From Lacunisphaera sp. (lineage in GTDB: Bacteria; Verrucomicrobiota; Verrucomicrobiia; Opitutales; Opitutaceae), in contig JAQSDJ010000116.1 in assembly GCA_029945855.1 (NCBI GenBank), positions 1-32,023 on the forward strand: a stretch of 32,023 nt of DNA, written 5' to 3'. This document shows, piece after piece, positions 16,106-24,289 of this stretch (position 1 is its first letter; each line of letters begins with the position of its first letter). The notes under the pieces were generated by a model. The model worked only from the letters and a program-made list of their open reading frames with translations, made no database searches and was not told where the DNA came from. A program made the position numbers and the translations under genes.

Positions 16106-16939
16106 CTACATCTTCGCGGCCTGATCCGCCCATTTTTTCGGGGCCAGGCCGTGCCGCTGGCGGAACATGCGGTAGAAATGCGACAGGTCGTTGAAACCGC
16201 ACGAGAACATCACGCCGGTCACCGAGAGTTCGCCGGACCGGAGCAGCTTGGCCGCATGATCCAGCCGGCGGCCGTTGAGATAATCCCAGAAGGTCAGCCC
16301 CGCCTCCGCCCGGAACAGGTCCGTGAAGCGGTGCCGTGACAGGCCGGCGCGGGCCGCGGCCCGGTCAACGTCCCATTCGTCATGAAAGGTCTCGTCCACC
16401 TCGCGCAGGACCGCCGCCACACGTTCCGTGGCGGAGGCTCCCCCGCCCTCCGCCGGCAACCGCGCCAGCAGGACGAGCGTCTGCGCCGCCAGGGCGCGCA
16501 CCGTCACGGGTCCGCCGATGCGGGCATGCTGGGCTTCGACCATCGCCCGCCGCCACATGCCCTCCAGCCGCTGCCGGGTCGGCCGGCTGAGCACGACGCG
16601 GCGCTCCGGCAGCCGCGTGAAGGTGTTCCACAACCGGGCCAGATCCGCGTCGCCGCCGAGAAACTCGCCCTCGAGGCAGAGCAGCAGCAGCGTGGACGGA
16701 GCCAGGTCGGCGATTTCGTGCGTCACGTCCCGCGGGACGATCAGGATGCTGCCGGCCCCGGCCTCCACCACCTTGTTCCGGCGTTTTTCCCGATAAGCCA
16801 CCCGCCCGGCCAGCACGTAGATCAGCTTGTGAAAGCGGTCGGTGCGCTCGGCCATGCGGAATTCCGCCGTGTGGGCACTCTCGGCGAAGAGGACGCCATA
16901 GTCGGGCAGGGAAACCGTAATCGGGCCGGAGACGCGCAT
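16106..16939 (-). CDS. AraC family transcriptional regulator
   Basis: A protein of 277 residues from the ATG at 16939; a TTG at 16984 would add 15 residues but would place an inverted repeat typical of an operator inside the gene. The N-terminal half is cupin-like (HKLIYVLAGRVAYREKRRNKVVEAGAGS-type strand pattern, split at about residues 36-63, then VPRDVTHEIADL). The C-terminal 95 residues are the double helix-turn-helix domain (DRAAARAGLSRHRFTDLFRA, then GVMFSCGFNDLSHFYRMFRQ, ending HGLAPKKW). Such proteins sense small molecules, often sugars. It is divergent from the corrinoid methyl-transfer run, whose first gene begins 99 bp away, so it is the obvious candidate regulator of it. Confidence 0.9.
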   Translation of the reverse strand: MRVSGPITVSLPDYGVLFAESAHTAEFRMAERTDRFHKLIYVLAGRVAYREKRRNKVVEAGAGSILIVPRDVTHEIADLAPSTLLLLCLEGEFLGGDADLARLWNTFTRLPERRVVLSRPTRQRLEGMWRRAMVEAQHARIGGPVTVRALAAQTLVLLARLPAEGGGASATERVAAVLREVDETFHDEWDVDRAAARAGLSRHRFTDLFRAEAGLTFWDYLNGRRLDHAAKLLRSGELSVTGVMFSCGFNDLSHFYRMFRQRHGLAPKKWADQAAKM

Positions 16940-16957
16940 GGGGAAATCTGTTCCGAA

Positions 16958-16979
16958 CGATTGCCCGATCTGCCAATCG
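16958..16979. promoter_or_regulatory. Inverted repeat CGATTG-N10-CAATCG, candidate operator
   Basis: A 6 bp perfect inverted repeat with a 10 bp spacer lies in the divergent region between the AraC-type gene (ATG 16939) and the methyltransferase gene (17039). The arm-to-arm spacing is about two helical turns, suiting a dimeric regulator. No confident -35/-10 boxes were found. Confidence 0.35.
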
Positions 16980-17038
16980 AGCAAGCCCTAAGCGCCAAGA
17001 CACCGGCCCCGGAGATTTGCTAAGTTCATTGACCCCCC

Positions 17039-18103
17039 ATGATGCCCACCCCTCCCCATCCGACTGCGACCCGTGCTGAAGTGGAAAATATCCTGCGCTG
17101 TGGCCCGGCGCGCTCCGTCCCCCTTTTCCTGCCGGCGATCTATGAGCACAAGGCCTGGTTCATCCAGAGCACGCCATCCGCCATCTCCCGCGACGCCGAC
17201 CTTCTGACCCGCGCCCTGCTGGCCGAATACGAGGCGATCGGCCCCGACGCCCTCGCGATCGGCGTCGACGTCTACAACCTCGAGGCCGAGGCGGTCGGCT
17301 GCACCGTGACCTTCTACGAGGGCGACGACACCTCGATCCCGGGCATCAAGCCGGGCAACCACCTCCTCCACGCCGGCGACGACCTTTCGCAGCTCAAGCT
17401 GCCCAATCCGCTCAAGGACGGCCGCATGCCGGTGAACATTGCCGCCGCCCGCAACCTCCGGCGCGCCCTGGGCGACGACTACTGGCTGCGCGGGGCGATT
17501 TCCGGGCCCTTCTCGCTCGCGATCTCCCTCGTCGGCGCCGAGACCCTGTTCCTCGCCTGCCTCGACCAGCCCGACTGGGTCCGCGGCGTCCTCGATTACT
17601 CCGGCCGCCTCATCAAGGAGTTCGCCAAGGCCTACATCGACGCCGGCGCCGAGCTCATCGTGTTCGACTCCCAGGCCTCACCCGAACTGCTCTCGCCCGA
17701 GATGTATGAGGAATTCGTCCTGCCCGTGACGAAGGAACTCGTGCAATGGTCCGCTACCCAGGGTGTGCGTGACCTGCCGCTCATCATCGGCGGCAACACC
17801 GTGCCCATCGCCGGGCTGCTCGCGCAGACCGGGGCGAACAACCTGCTCTGCGACTTCACGGCCGACTTCGACGAGTGGTCCGCCGTCGCCCGCGAGCACG
17901 GCCGCTCGCTGCGCCGCAACATCTCCCCCCGCCTCATCGAGACCGGCACGCCCGAGGCGATCTACGAGGTCGCGCTGCGCGAACTCCGCCGCGGCCGCGA
18001 CCTGCCCGGCTTCATCATGGGCACGGCCGTCATCCCCTTTGGCACCCCCACCGCGAACGTCCTCGCCATCAAGCGGGCCTGCCTCGACGGCGCCCGCGCC
18101 TGA
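17039..18103 (+). CDS. UroD-family (MtaA/MtvB-like) corrinoid methyltransferase, zinc ligands apparently replaced
   Basis: A 354-residue protein of the uroporphyrinogen decarboxylase/methyltransferase superfamily. Followed directly by a corrinoid protein, it most likely transfers a methyl group from a substrate to that corrinoid (methyltransferase I), rather than acting in haem synthesis. Superfamily features are LIVFDSQASPELLSPEMYEEF (about 203-223), PLIIGGNTVPI (about 248-258), NISPRLIETGTPEAI and the C-terminal GTAVIPFGTPTANV. In zinc-dependent members the middle motif is HxCGNT and the last carries a cysteine before P-x-GTP. Here those positions read I, G and A, so the usual H, C, C zinc site seems absent. 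The ATG at 17039 is followed at once by a second ATG. It is the first gene of a long co-directional run; the substrate is unknown. Confidence 0.82.
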   Translation: MMPTPPHPTATRAEVENILRCGPARSVPLFLPAIYEHKAWFIQSTPSAISRDADLLTRALLAEYEAIGPDALAIGVDVYNLEAEAVGCTVTFYEGDDTSIPGIKPGNHLLHAGDDLSQLKLPNPLKDGRMPVNIAAARNLRRALGDDYWLRGAISGPFSLAISLVGAETLFLACLDQPDWVRGVLDYSGRLIKEFAKAYIDAGAELIVFDSQASPELLSPEMYEEFVLPVTKELVQWSATQGVRDLPLIIGGNTVPIAGLLAQTGANNLLCDFTADFDEWSAVAREHGRSLRRNISPRLIETGTPEAIYEVALRELRRGRDLPGFIMGTAVIPFGTPTANVLAIKRACLDGARA

Positions 18104-18121
18104 GTCCTTAAAACTTTCCCC

Positions 18122-18766
18122 ATGCCCGACTACGCCCAAATCAACCAGTATCTCTATGAAGGCAACGCCAAGGAGGTGGATCGCCTCGTGCGCGAAGCCC
18201 TCGCCGAGGGCCGCGCCGTCGACGAGGTGCTCAACCTCGGCCTGATCTCCGGCATGGCCGTCGTCGGCGAGGACTTCAAATACAACGTCCTCTACGTCCC
18301 CGAGGTCCTCGTCGCCGCCCGTGCCATGAAGGCCGGCATGGCCGTCCTCAAGCCCCTGATGCTGGCCGACGCCGCCAACAACCCGCCGCGGGGCACCGTC
18401 GTCATCGGCACCGTCAAGGGCGACCTCCACGACATCGGCAAGAACCTCGTGTGCATGATGGCCGAGGGGGCCGGCTTCAAGATCGTCGACCTCGGCGTGG
18501 ACCAGCCGGTGGAGAAATACCTCGAGGCCTGCCGCGCGCACAAGGCCGAGATCGTCGGCATGTCCGCCCTCCTCACCACCACCATGCCCTACATGAAGGT
18601 CGTCATCGACGCCTTCCAGGCCGAGCCCGACCTCGCCCACGTCAAGCTCGCCATCGGCGGCGCGCCGGTGAACAAGATGTTCGCCGACGAGATCGGCGCC
18701 GACGGCTACGGGCCCGACGCTTCCTCCAGCGTGGAATTGTTCCTCCGCTTCATCAACGCCGCCTGA
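18122..18766 (+). CDS. Corrinoid (B12-binding) methyl carrier protein
   Basis: A 214-residue carrier of the MtaC/MtvC/MtbC type. Residues about 1-85 form the helical cap domain (B12-binding 2 type), and about 90-214 the Rossmann-like cobalamin domain. The cobalt-ligating histidine is H103 in D101-L-H103-D-I-G106, the DxHxxG motif; SALLTTTM and GGAPVN are the other expected cofactor contacts. It shuttles the methyl group between the UroD-like enzyme 18 bp upstream and the pterin methyltransferase downstream. Length and motifs are complete. No sequence signal tells which methyl donor is used. Confidence 0.95.
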   Translation: MPDYAQINQYLYEGNAKEVDRLVREALAEGRAVDEVLNLGLISGMAVVGEDFKYNVLYVPEVLVAARAMKAGMAVLKPLMLADAANNPPRGTVVIGTVKGDLHDIGKNLVCMMAEGAGFKIVDLGVDQPVEKYLEACRAHKAEIVGMSALLTTTMPYMKVVIDAFQAEPDLAHVKLAIGGAPVNKMFADEIGADGYGPDASSSVELFLRFINAA

Positions 18767-18789
18767 GCGGCCGACCAATCCCCGCCGCC

Positions 18790-20385
18790 ATGACCCTGCG
18801 CGAAAAGATCGAAGGCACGCGGGATTTCGTCCTCGGCGTCGAGCTCGTCTCCACCCGGGGCACGGTCACCGAGACCCGCGCCGCCAAGACGGTGAGCTTC
18901 GCCGACGAGCTCTCCGCCGACGACCGCGTCGACTGGGTTTCGATCACCGACAACGCCGGCGGCAATCCCCAACTGGCCCCCGCCGCCCTCGGCGGGCTCA
19001 TCCGGGCCGCGGGCCGCGAGGTCGTCGTCCATCTCTCCTGCAAGGATTTCAACCGCAACGCGCTCGAGTCCGAGGCCTGGCATCTCTCGAGCCAGGGCCT
19101 GCACAACCTGCTCGTGCTCACCGGCGACTATTCCGGCGCCGGCATCCACGGCGGTGCCAAGCCGGTCTTCGACATCGATTCCATCGGGCTGCTCACGCTG
19201 CTGGCCGAGATGAACGCCGGCCTCGACGTCACCCGCCCCGGCGCGAAGAAGACCAGCCGTCTCGCCGGCACGGAGTTTTTCCCGGGCTGCGTCGTCACCA
19301 ACTTCAAGCTCCACGAGAACGAGGTCGTGCCCCAGCTGCTCAAGCTGGAGAAGAAGCTCCAGTGCGGCGCCCGCTGGGTCATCAACCAGATCGGCTACGA
19401 CTCGCGCAAGATCCACGAGCTCCTCGTCTGGCTCGCCGCCCGCGGCTGGGGCCACGTGCCCGTCATCGGCAACGTCTACGTGCTCAATCCCGGCGTCGCC
19501 CGCCTCTTTCGCACGCAGACCATCCCTGGCGTCGTCCTCTCCGACGAGCTCGCCGCCCTGTGCGAGAGCCATGCCGCGTCTCCCGATCGAGGGAAAGCCT
19601 TCTTCCTCGAGTTCGCCGCCAAGCAGCTCGCGATCTACCGCGGCTTGGGCTATCGCGGCGCCTACCTCGGCGGCGTCCACTCCATGGCGGATGTGGACCG
19701 CGTGCTGACGATTGAAAAAAGATTCGCCCCGGACGACTGGCGGCAGTTCGCGAAAGAAATCCGTTTCTCCCGCCCGGGTGAATATTTCGTCTACGCCGAG
19801 GATCCGGCCACCGGCCTGGCCGACCCCACCCGCGCCAGCGGGACCTCGGCGCCAGCGCGCACCGGCGGCGCGTTCACCTACCGTTTCTCCAAACTCGTGC
19901 ACGGCCTCATGTTCACCGAGGGGCGTGGCCTGTGGAATGCCGGCAAGAAGATCACCGGCGCCGCCCGCGACCCGCGGCAGGGCCCGGCCTGGCTGCGTTT
20001 CGCCGAGCACGCCGGCAAGTCCGTGATGTTCGGCTGCAAGGACTGCGGCGACTGCTCCCTCCTCGACATCGCCTACCTCTGTCCCGAGTCCGACTGCGCC
20101 AAGAACCAACGCAACGGCCCCTGCGGCGGCACCCGCGACGGCAAGTGCGAGGTCGCCGACTTTGATTGCATCTGGTCGCGCGCCTATGACCGCCTGAAGG
20201 CCGAGGGCCGGGCCGACGCCCTGCTCGCGCACGCCCCGGTGCTGCAGGACCAGAATCTCCGCGGCACCTCAAGCTGGGCCAACACCTGGCACCACCGCGA
20301 CCATCTCGCCCACCCGACCACCATTCCCCCGGCGCAGACGCCGATCCCCGTCACCGGTCGCCCGGCGAATCCTCCCCCCACATGA
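18790..20385 (+). CDS. Methylenetetrahydrofolate reductase (MetF) fused to an MTHFR_C cysteine-rich domain
   Basis: A 531-residue two-part protein. Residues about 1-310 are a MetF-like FAD barrel (ELVSTRGTVTETRAAK near the start, then VSITDNAGGNPQ, LLVLTGDYSG and GARWVINQIGYD). Residues about 370-490 match the MTHFR_C region, with cysteines between about 415 and 454 (CKDCGDCSLLDIAYLCPESD, then NGPCGGTRDGKCEV), suited to iron-sulfur or zinc binding. In acetogens this C-terminal type occurs in MetV, partner of MetF; here both appear in one chain. In this context the enzyme probably oxidises methyl-THF made by the next gene, although reduction is possible. The ATG at 18790 lies 23 bp after the corrinoid gene. 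The last 45 residues are Pro-rich and unconserved in appearance. Its TGA overlaps the next ATG. Confidence 0.88.
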   Translation: MTLREKIEGTRDFVLGVELVSTRGTVTETRAAKTVSFADELSADDRVDWVSITDNAGGNPQLAPAALGGLIRAAGREVVVHLSCKDFNRNALESEAWHLSSQGLHNLLVLTGDYSGAGIHGGAKPVFDIDSIGLLTLLAEMNAGLDVTRPGAKKTSRLAGTEFFPGCVVTNFKLHENEVVPQLLKLEKKLQCGARWVINQIGYDSRKIHELLVWLAARGWGHVPVIGNVYVLNPGVARLFRTQTIPGVVLSDELAALCESHAASPDRGKAFFLEFAAKQLAIYRGLGYRGAYLGGVHSMADVDRVLTIEKRFAPDDWRQFAKEIRFSRPGEYFVYAEDPATGLADPTRASGTSAPARTGGAFTYRFSKLVHGLMFTEGRGLWNAGKKITGAARDPRQGPAWLRFAEHAGKSVMFGCKDCGDCSLLDIAYLCPESDCAKNQRNGPCGGTRDGKCEVADFDCIWSRAYDRLKAEGRADALLAHAPVLQDQNLRGTSSWANTWHHRDHLAHPTTIPPAQTPIPVTGRPANPPPT

Positions 20386-21317
20386 CCACCATTCCCCGCA
20401 TTCGCATCATCGGCGAATTGATCAACAACGCCTACGCCCGCGCCCGCAAGTCCTGGGAGGCCCGCGATGTCGCCGGCTACCAGCTCCTCGCCAAGCTCCA
20501 GTCCGACGCCGGCGCCGATTACGTGAACCTGAATGTCGACGGCACGCAGCGCGTGTCCGTGCGCATCGGAGAGATGCTCGAATTCCTGCCCAAGGTCATC
20601 CCCGCCATCCAGGCCGCGACCGATGTGCCGATCAGCTTCGACAACCCGAACATCGAATACCACAAGGTCGCCCTTCGCCATTTCGACCGGTCCAAGTCCC
20701 GCGGCAAGCCGCTCTTCAACTCGCTGGCCGCCTCGCGCCAGGACCTGCCGGCCATGATCGAGCTCATCCGCGAGCACGACATGCGCTGCATCGTGATGGC
20801 CTCCGAATGTTTCCTGCCCAACGGGAAAACCAGCCAGAGCCTCGACCCGCAGCAAAGCTACCAGGCCGTGAAGCATTTCGCCGACCTGCTCGTCACGCAG
20901 GCGAACCGCACCCTCGACGACATCATCGTGGACCCCGGCCTCGCCCCCGTCGGCGCCGACACCTACGGCCTGGTCAACATCGGCCTCGACACCATGCGGC
21001 TGTGCACCGCCGACCCGCACCTGCGCGGCATCCACTTCTCGGTCGGGCTCTCCAACTTCGCCTGGGGCACGCCCAAGACCATCAAGCCGCTCCTCGAGCG
21101 CGCCTACCTCACCCTCGGCGCCCGCGTCGGCCTCGACTTCGCCCTCGCCAACGTCGAGGCCAATTCCCTCCCGCTGCCCGATGACCACCCGCTCGTGGAC
21201 AAGCTGGAGGCCGCGCTCCAGACTGGCCGCGTGATCAACGGCGAGTCCGTCGAGGATGCCGGCTACCGCCAGGCCTCCTCGATCATGGATCTGTGCTCCG
21301 AATACATCGAGCAATGA
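20382..21317 (+). CDS. Methyltetrahydrofolate:corrinoid methyltransferase (pterin-binding, AcsE/MtvA-like)
   Basis: A 311-residue pterin-binding (DHPS-like) TIM barrel, the family that transfers methyl groups between methyl-THF and cobalamin in carrier proteins. Expected motifs are IGELINN at the N-terminus, SDAGADYVNLNVDG (about 47-60), PISFDNPNIEY (about 84-94), DDIIVDPGLAPVGADTYG (about 179-196) and HFSVGLSNFAWG (about 218-229). It would act as methyltransferase II, moving the substrate-derived methyl group to THF. It starts with ATG overlapping the previous stop (ATGA) and its own stop overlaps the next start the same way, so it is translationally coupled on both sides. Dihydropteroate synthase is excluded by context and by these motifs. 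Confidence 0.92.
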   Translation: MTTIPRIRIIGELINNAYARARKSWEARDVAGYQLLAKLQSDAGADYVNLNVDGTQRVSVRIGEMLEFLPKVIPAIQAATDVPISFDNPNIEYHKVALRHFDRSKSRGKPLFNSLAASRQDLPAMIELIREHDMRCIVMASECFLPNGKTSQSLDPQQSYQAVKHFADLLVTQANRTLDDIIVDPGLAPVGADTYGLVNIGLDTMRLCTADPHLRGIHFSVGLSNFAWGTPKTIKPLLERAYLTLGARVGLDFALANVEANSLPLPDDHPLVDKLEAALQTGRVINGESVEDAGYRQASSIMDLCSEYIEQ

Positions 21318-22621
21318 GCGACCCGGCCGCCCCCGCCTCCCCCGCCGCTCTCGCTTCCGTCCTCGCGCCACACTCCGGCGCGGTGTGGCTGCGCGTCGGC
21401 CGGCTCTTCACCGGCCGCGACACCGCCATCCTGTCGGACGCGCACCTCGTCTACGACGGCACGCGCATCCTCCACGCCGGCACCGCTGCACCCGCCGCCG
21501 GTTTGCTGCGTCCCGGCCAAACCGCGCCCGACCTCCACCTGCCCGCGCACACCGCCCTGCCCGGCCTGATCGACGCGCACACCCATCTCTTCCTCGAGGG
21601 GGGCGAGGAAAATCCTGCCGCCCGCGCCGACTACCTGAAGCTGCCCGAGGCGGAATTCCATGTCCGCGCCACCGCCCGGCTCGCCCGGCTCGTCGCCTTG
21701 GGCGTGATCGCGGTCCGCGAGGCCGGCGACAAGGCCGGCGTCGGTCTCGCCCTGCAGGCCCGCTGGCGTTCCGCCGCCCGCGGCGTCATGCCCTATGTGG
21801 ACGCGCCCGGCGCCGCCATCAACCACCAGGGCCGCTACGGCTCGTTCATGGCGCGACCGACCGAGGAGCAGGGCTCGCCCGAGGCCACCGTCGCCGAGCG
21901 CAGCGCCGCCGGCGCGCACCGCATCAAGCTCCTGGCCACGGGCATCATCAATTTTGAAAAAGGCGCCGTCACCGCCAAGCCCCAGATGCCCCCGCCCGAA
22001 CTGACGCAGTTCGCCGACGCTGCCCGGGCCCACGGCAGGCAGACCATGGTCCACTGCTCCGGCCACGACGGCGTGGCCAACTGCATCGCCGCCCGCGTCG
22101 ACTCGATCGAGCACGGCTACTTCATCGACGACGACCAGCTCGCGCAGCTGCGCGACCTCGACCTCGCCTGGGTGCCGACCTTCGCGCCCGTCCAGTATCA
22201 GGTCGACCACGCCGCTGCGCTCGGCTGGAGCGATCTCATCCGCGACAATCTCCGCCGCATCCTCGAGGGCCACGCCCGCAGCCTCGCCCGCGCCGGCGCC
22301 CTCGGCGTGCGCCTCGTCGCCGGCAGCGACTCCGGCTCGCACGGCGTGCCGCACGGCTGGGGCTTGATCAAGGAACTGGAACTCATGCAGCAGGCCGGTC
22401 TCACCGCCGCACAGGTGCTGCACAGCGCGACCGGCGCCAGCGCCGCGCGCCTGGGCTACGCGGAGGAATTCGGCACGCTCACCGCCGGCGCCCGGCCGCG
22501 CTTCCTGCTCACTGCGCACGCGATCCTCCACGACGTCGGCCACCTGCGCCGCCCCAAGGCCGTGATTTTTGATGGCGTCATCCACCCCGGCGGGGACGAT
22601 CCCGCCGTGCCCGGACTCTGA
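21314..22621 (+). CDS. Metal-dependent amidohydrolase
   Basis: A 435-residue amidohydrolase-superfamily enzyme of the imidazolonepropionase/prolidase-like branch. The metal site looks complete: H89 and H91 in DAHTH, a lysine in HRIKLLATG, histidines in MVHCSGHD and SIEHGYF, and an aspartate in VAGSDSGSHG. The N- and C-terminal strands form the usual small beta-sandwich. It would hydrolyse a C-N (amide or ring) bond in the cytoplasm. Its place inside the corrinoid run, with ATGA overlap at its start, suggests it prepares or processes the methylated substrate or product; nothing in the sequence reveals which. The start at 21314 is chosen for this overlap. Confidence 0.85.
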   Translation: MSDPAAPASPAALASVLAPHSGAVWLRVGRLFTGRDTAILSDAHLVYDGTRILHAGTAAPAAGLLRPGQTAPDLHLPAHTALPGLIDAHTHLFLEGGEENPAARADYLKLPEAEFHVRATARLARLVALGVIAVREAGDKAGVGLALQARWRSAARGVMPYVDAPGAAINHQGRYGSFMARPTEEQGSPEATVAERSAAGAHRIKLLATGIINFEKGAVTAKPQMPPPELTQFADAARAHGRQTMVHCSGHDGVANCIAARVDSIEHGYFIDDDQLAQLRDLDLAWVPTFAPVQYQVDHAAALGWSDLIRDNLRRILEGHARSLARAGALGVRLVAGSDSGSHGVPHGWGLIKELELMQQAGLTAAQVLHSATGASAARLGYAEEFGTLTAGARPRFLLTAHAILHDVGHLRRPKAVIFDGVIHPGGDDPAVPGL

Positions 22622-22642
22622 GCCACCACCGCGCCCCCACCG

Positions 22643-24289
22643 ATGCCCGTCACCGTCTCCATCAACTCGCAGGTCGCCGTCTTCCCGGCGGGCGTGTCGC
22701 TGTTCGAGGCCGGCGAGAGCCTCGGCCTGAACGTCCCGTCTTCCTGCCACAAGCTGGGCAAGTGCCGCGAATGCCTGATGGAGGTCATCGAGGGCATGGA
22801 CCACCTCACCCCGCGCGTCGCATCCGAACAGCACCTGAAGGGCGAGTTCCGCCTCTCCTGCTGCAGCCGCCTGCTGGGCGACACGGGCACGGTGCGCGCC
22901 CACACCCTCCGCCGCGCCACGATGCACATCGAGGATGGCGCGATGAACCTGCCCCCGCAGGCGCGGCTTGAGCGGCCCGATCCCGCCGTCACCCGCGACG
23001 GCGACCGCATTCTCCTCGACGGCCGGGAAATCTCCCGCGTTCCCGGTCCGCTCCTCGGTCTCGCCCTCGACCTCGGCACCACGACCGTCGTCGTGCGCGC
23101 CCTGGACCTGGAGTCCGGCCGCATCGTGGCGAGCACCTCCTTCGAGAACCCGCAGCGTTTCGGCGGCACCGACGTGATGGCGCGCATCCAATACGACACC
23201 GACCATGCCGGCCGCCTGCTCCAGCGGACGCTCCTCGGCTACCTTTCCCGCGCCATCGCCGGGCTGCCCATCGATCCGCTCCGCATCTTCGAGATCGTCG
23301 CGGTGGGCAACACCACCATGCGCGACCTCTTCCTCGGGCTCGATGTCCGCAGCATCGGCCAGCGACCCTATTGGTCGGGAACCGAGCAGGCTTACCGTGC
23401 CGGCACGGCCACCACGACCGCCGTCACGCTCCGCGCCCGCGACCTGCGCCTGCCCTGCCATCCGGAGGCGCGGCTCTACGCCCTGCCGCTGGTCGGCGGC
23501 CACGTCGGCGGTGATGCCGCCGCCTGCCTCCTCGCGGTGGCGCCCCACCTGGGCGACGAGATCGTCGCGATCATGGACATCGGCACGAACACCGAGCTGT
23601 TCATGGGCAACCGCCACAAGCTCCTTGCCGCCTCCTGTCCCGCCGGCCCGGCCTTCGAGGGCCGCGCCATCAGCTGCGGCATGCCCGGTCTCGACGGGGC
23701 CATCGAGAAGATCCGCCTCCACGACGACGACACCCCGCCCGAGATCCGCGTGATCGGTGGCCTGAAGCCCGAGGGCGTCTGCGGCTCCGGCTTGATCGAC
23801 CTGCTGGGCGAACTGCGCCGCACCGGGCGCATGAACGAATACGGCCGCTTCGAGGACGGCTCGGCCGAGTTCACCGTCCACGCCGAAACCGGCCTCACCT
23901 TCCACGAGAGCGACATCAACGAGCTCGCCCAGGCCAAGGGCGCCAACGTCGCCGGCCTCCTCACCGTCGCCAAGACCTACGGCATCACGCTCGGCCAGCT
24001 CGACCGCTTTTATCTCGCCGGCGGCTTCGGCCGCCACCTCGACCTCGCCGCGGCCAAACGCATCGGGCTCATCCCGGACCTGCCCGACGACAAGATCGTC
24101 CAGGTCGGCAACGCCGCGATCGAGGGCGCCTGCCTCGCCCTCCTGTCCGTCACCCGCCGCCGCAGTCTCGAGGAACTGGTGAAGGGCATCCGCCATGTCG
24201 AGTTGGAGACCGACCCGGGCTTCTTCGATCATTTCGTGCTGGGCTGCCAGTTCAACCCGGTCGGCTCGGCCCCGGAGGCGCGGTCATGA
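22643..24289 (+). CDS. RACo-type reductive activator of corrinoid proteins (2Fe-2S ferredoxin + ASKHA ATPase, DUF4445)
   Basis: A 548-residue protein that would use ATP and a low-potential electron to reduce inactive Co(II) in the carrier back to Co(I). The N-terminal ferredoxin domain has the plant-type cluster pattern C35-x5-C41-x2-C44, with C73 or C74 as the fourth ligand. The rest is the RACo/RamA-like domain: ALDLGTTTVVV (phosphate 1 of the ASKHA fold, about 146-156), VAVGNTTMRDLFLG, VGGHVGGDAAACLLA, IMDIGTNTELF (about 312-322) and YLAGGFGRHLDL. Such activators occur with corrinoid O-demethylases and the Wood-Ljungdahl pathway. It follows the amidohydrolase by 21 bp, and its stop overlaps the next start. 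Confidence 0.92.
   Translation: MPVTVSINSQVAVFPAGVSLFEAGESLGLNVPSSCHKLGKCRECLMEVIEGMDHLTPRVASEQHLKGEFRLSCCSRLLGDTGTVRAHTLRRATMHIEDGAMNLPPQARLERPDPAVTRDGDRILLDGREISRVPGPLLGLALDLGTTTVVVRALDLESGRIVASTSFENPQRFGGTDVMARIQYDTDHAGRLLQRTLLGYLSRAIAGLPIDPLRIFEIVAVGNTTMRDLFLGLDVRSIGQRPYWSGTEQAYRAGTATTTAVTLRARDLRLPCHPEARLYALPLVGGHVGGDAAACLLAVAPHLGDEIVAIMDIGTNTELFMGNRHKLLAASCPAGPAFEGRAISCGMPGLDGAIEKIRLHDDDTPPEIRVIGGLKPEGVCGSGLIDLLGELRRTGRMNEYGRFEDGSAEFTVHAETGLTFHESDINELAQAKGANVAGLLTVAKTYGITLGQLDRFYLAGGFGRHLDLAAAKRIGLIPDLPDDKIVQVGNAAIEGACLALLSVTRRRSLEELVKGIRHVELETDPGFFDHFVLGCQFNPVGSAPEARS

Noticed and set aside
17039-18103. Assignment as HemE uroporphyrinogen decarboxylase
   Set aside because: The gene is followed by a corrinoid carrier, a pterin methyltransferase and RACo, and its C-terminal GTP-type motif fits the methyltransferase branch better; no other haem gene is nearby.
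20382-21317. Assignment as dihydropteroate synthase (FolP)
   Set aside because: The motifs IGELINN and FSVGLSNFAWG and the corrinoid context point to the methyltransferase branch of the pterin-binding fold.
21263-24232. A 989-codon open frame on the minus strand
   Set aside because: It lies exactly antisense to the amidohydrolase and RACo genes, which have clear family motifs. Long antisense frames are expected at this GC content because stop codons are rare there.
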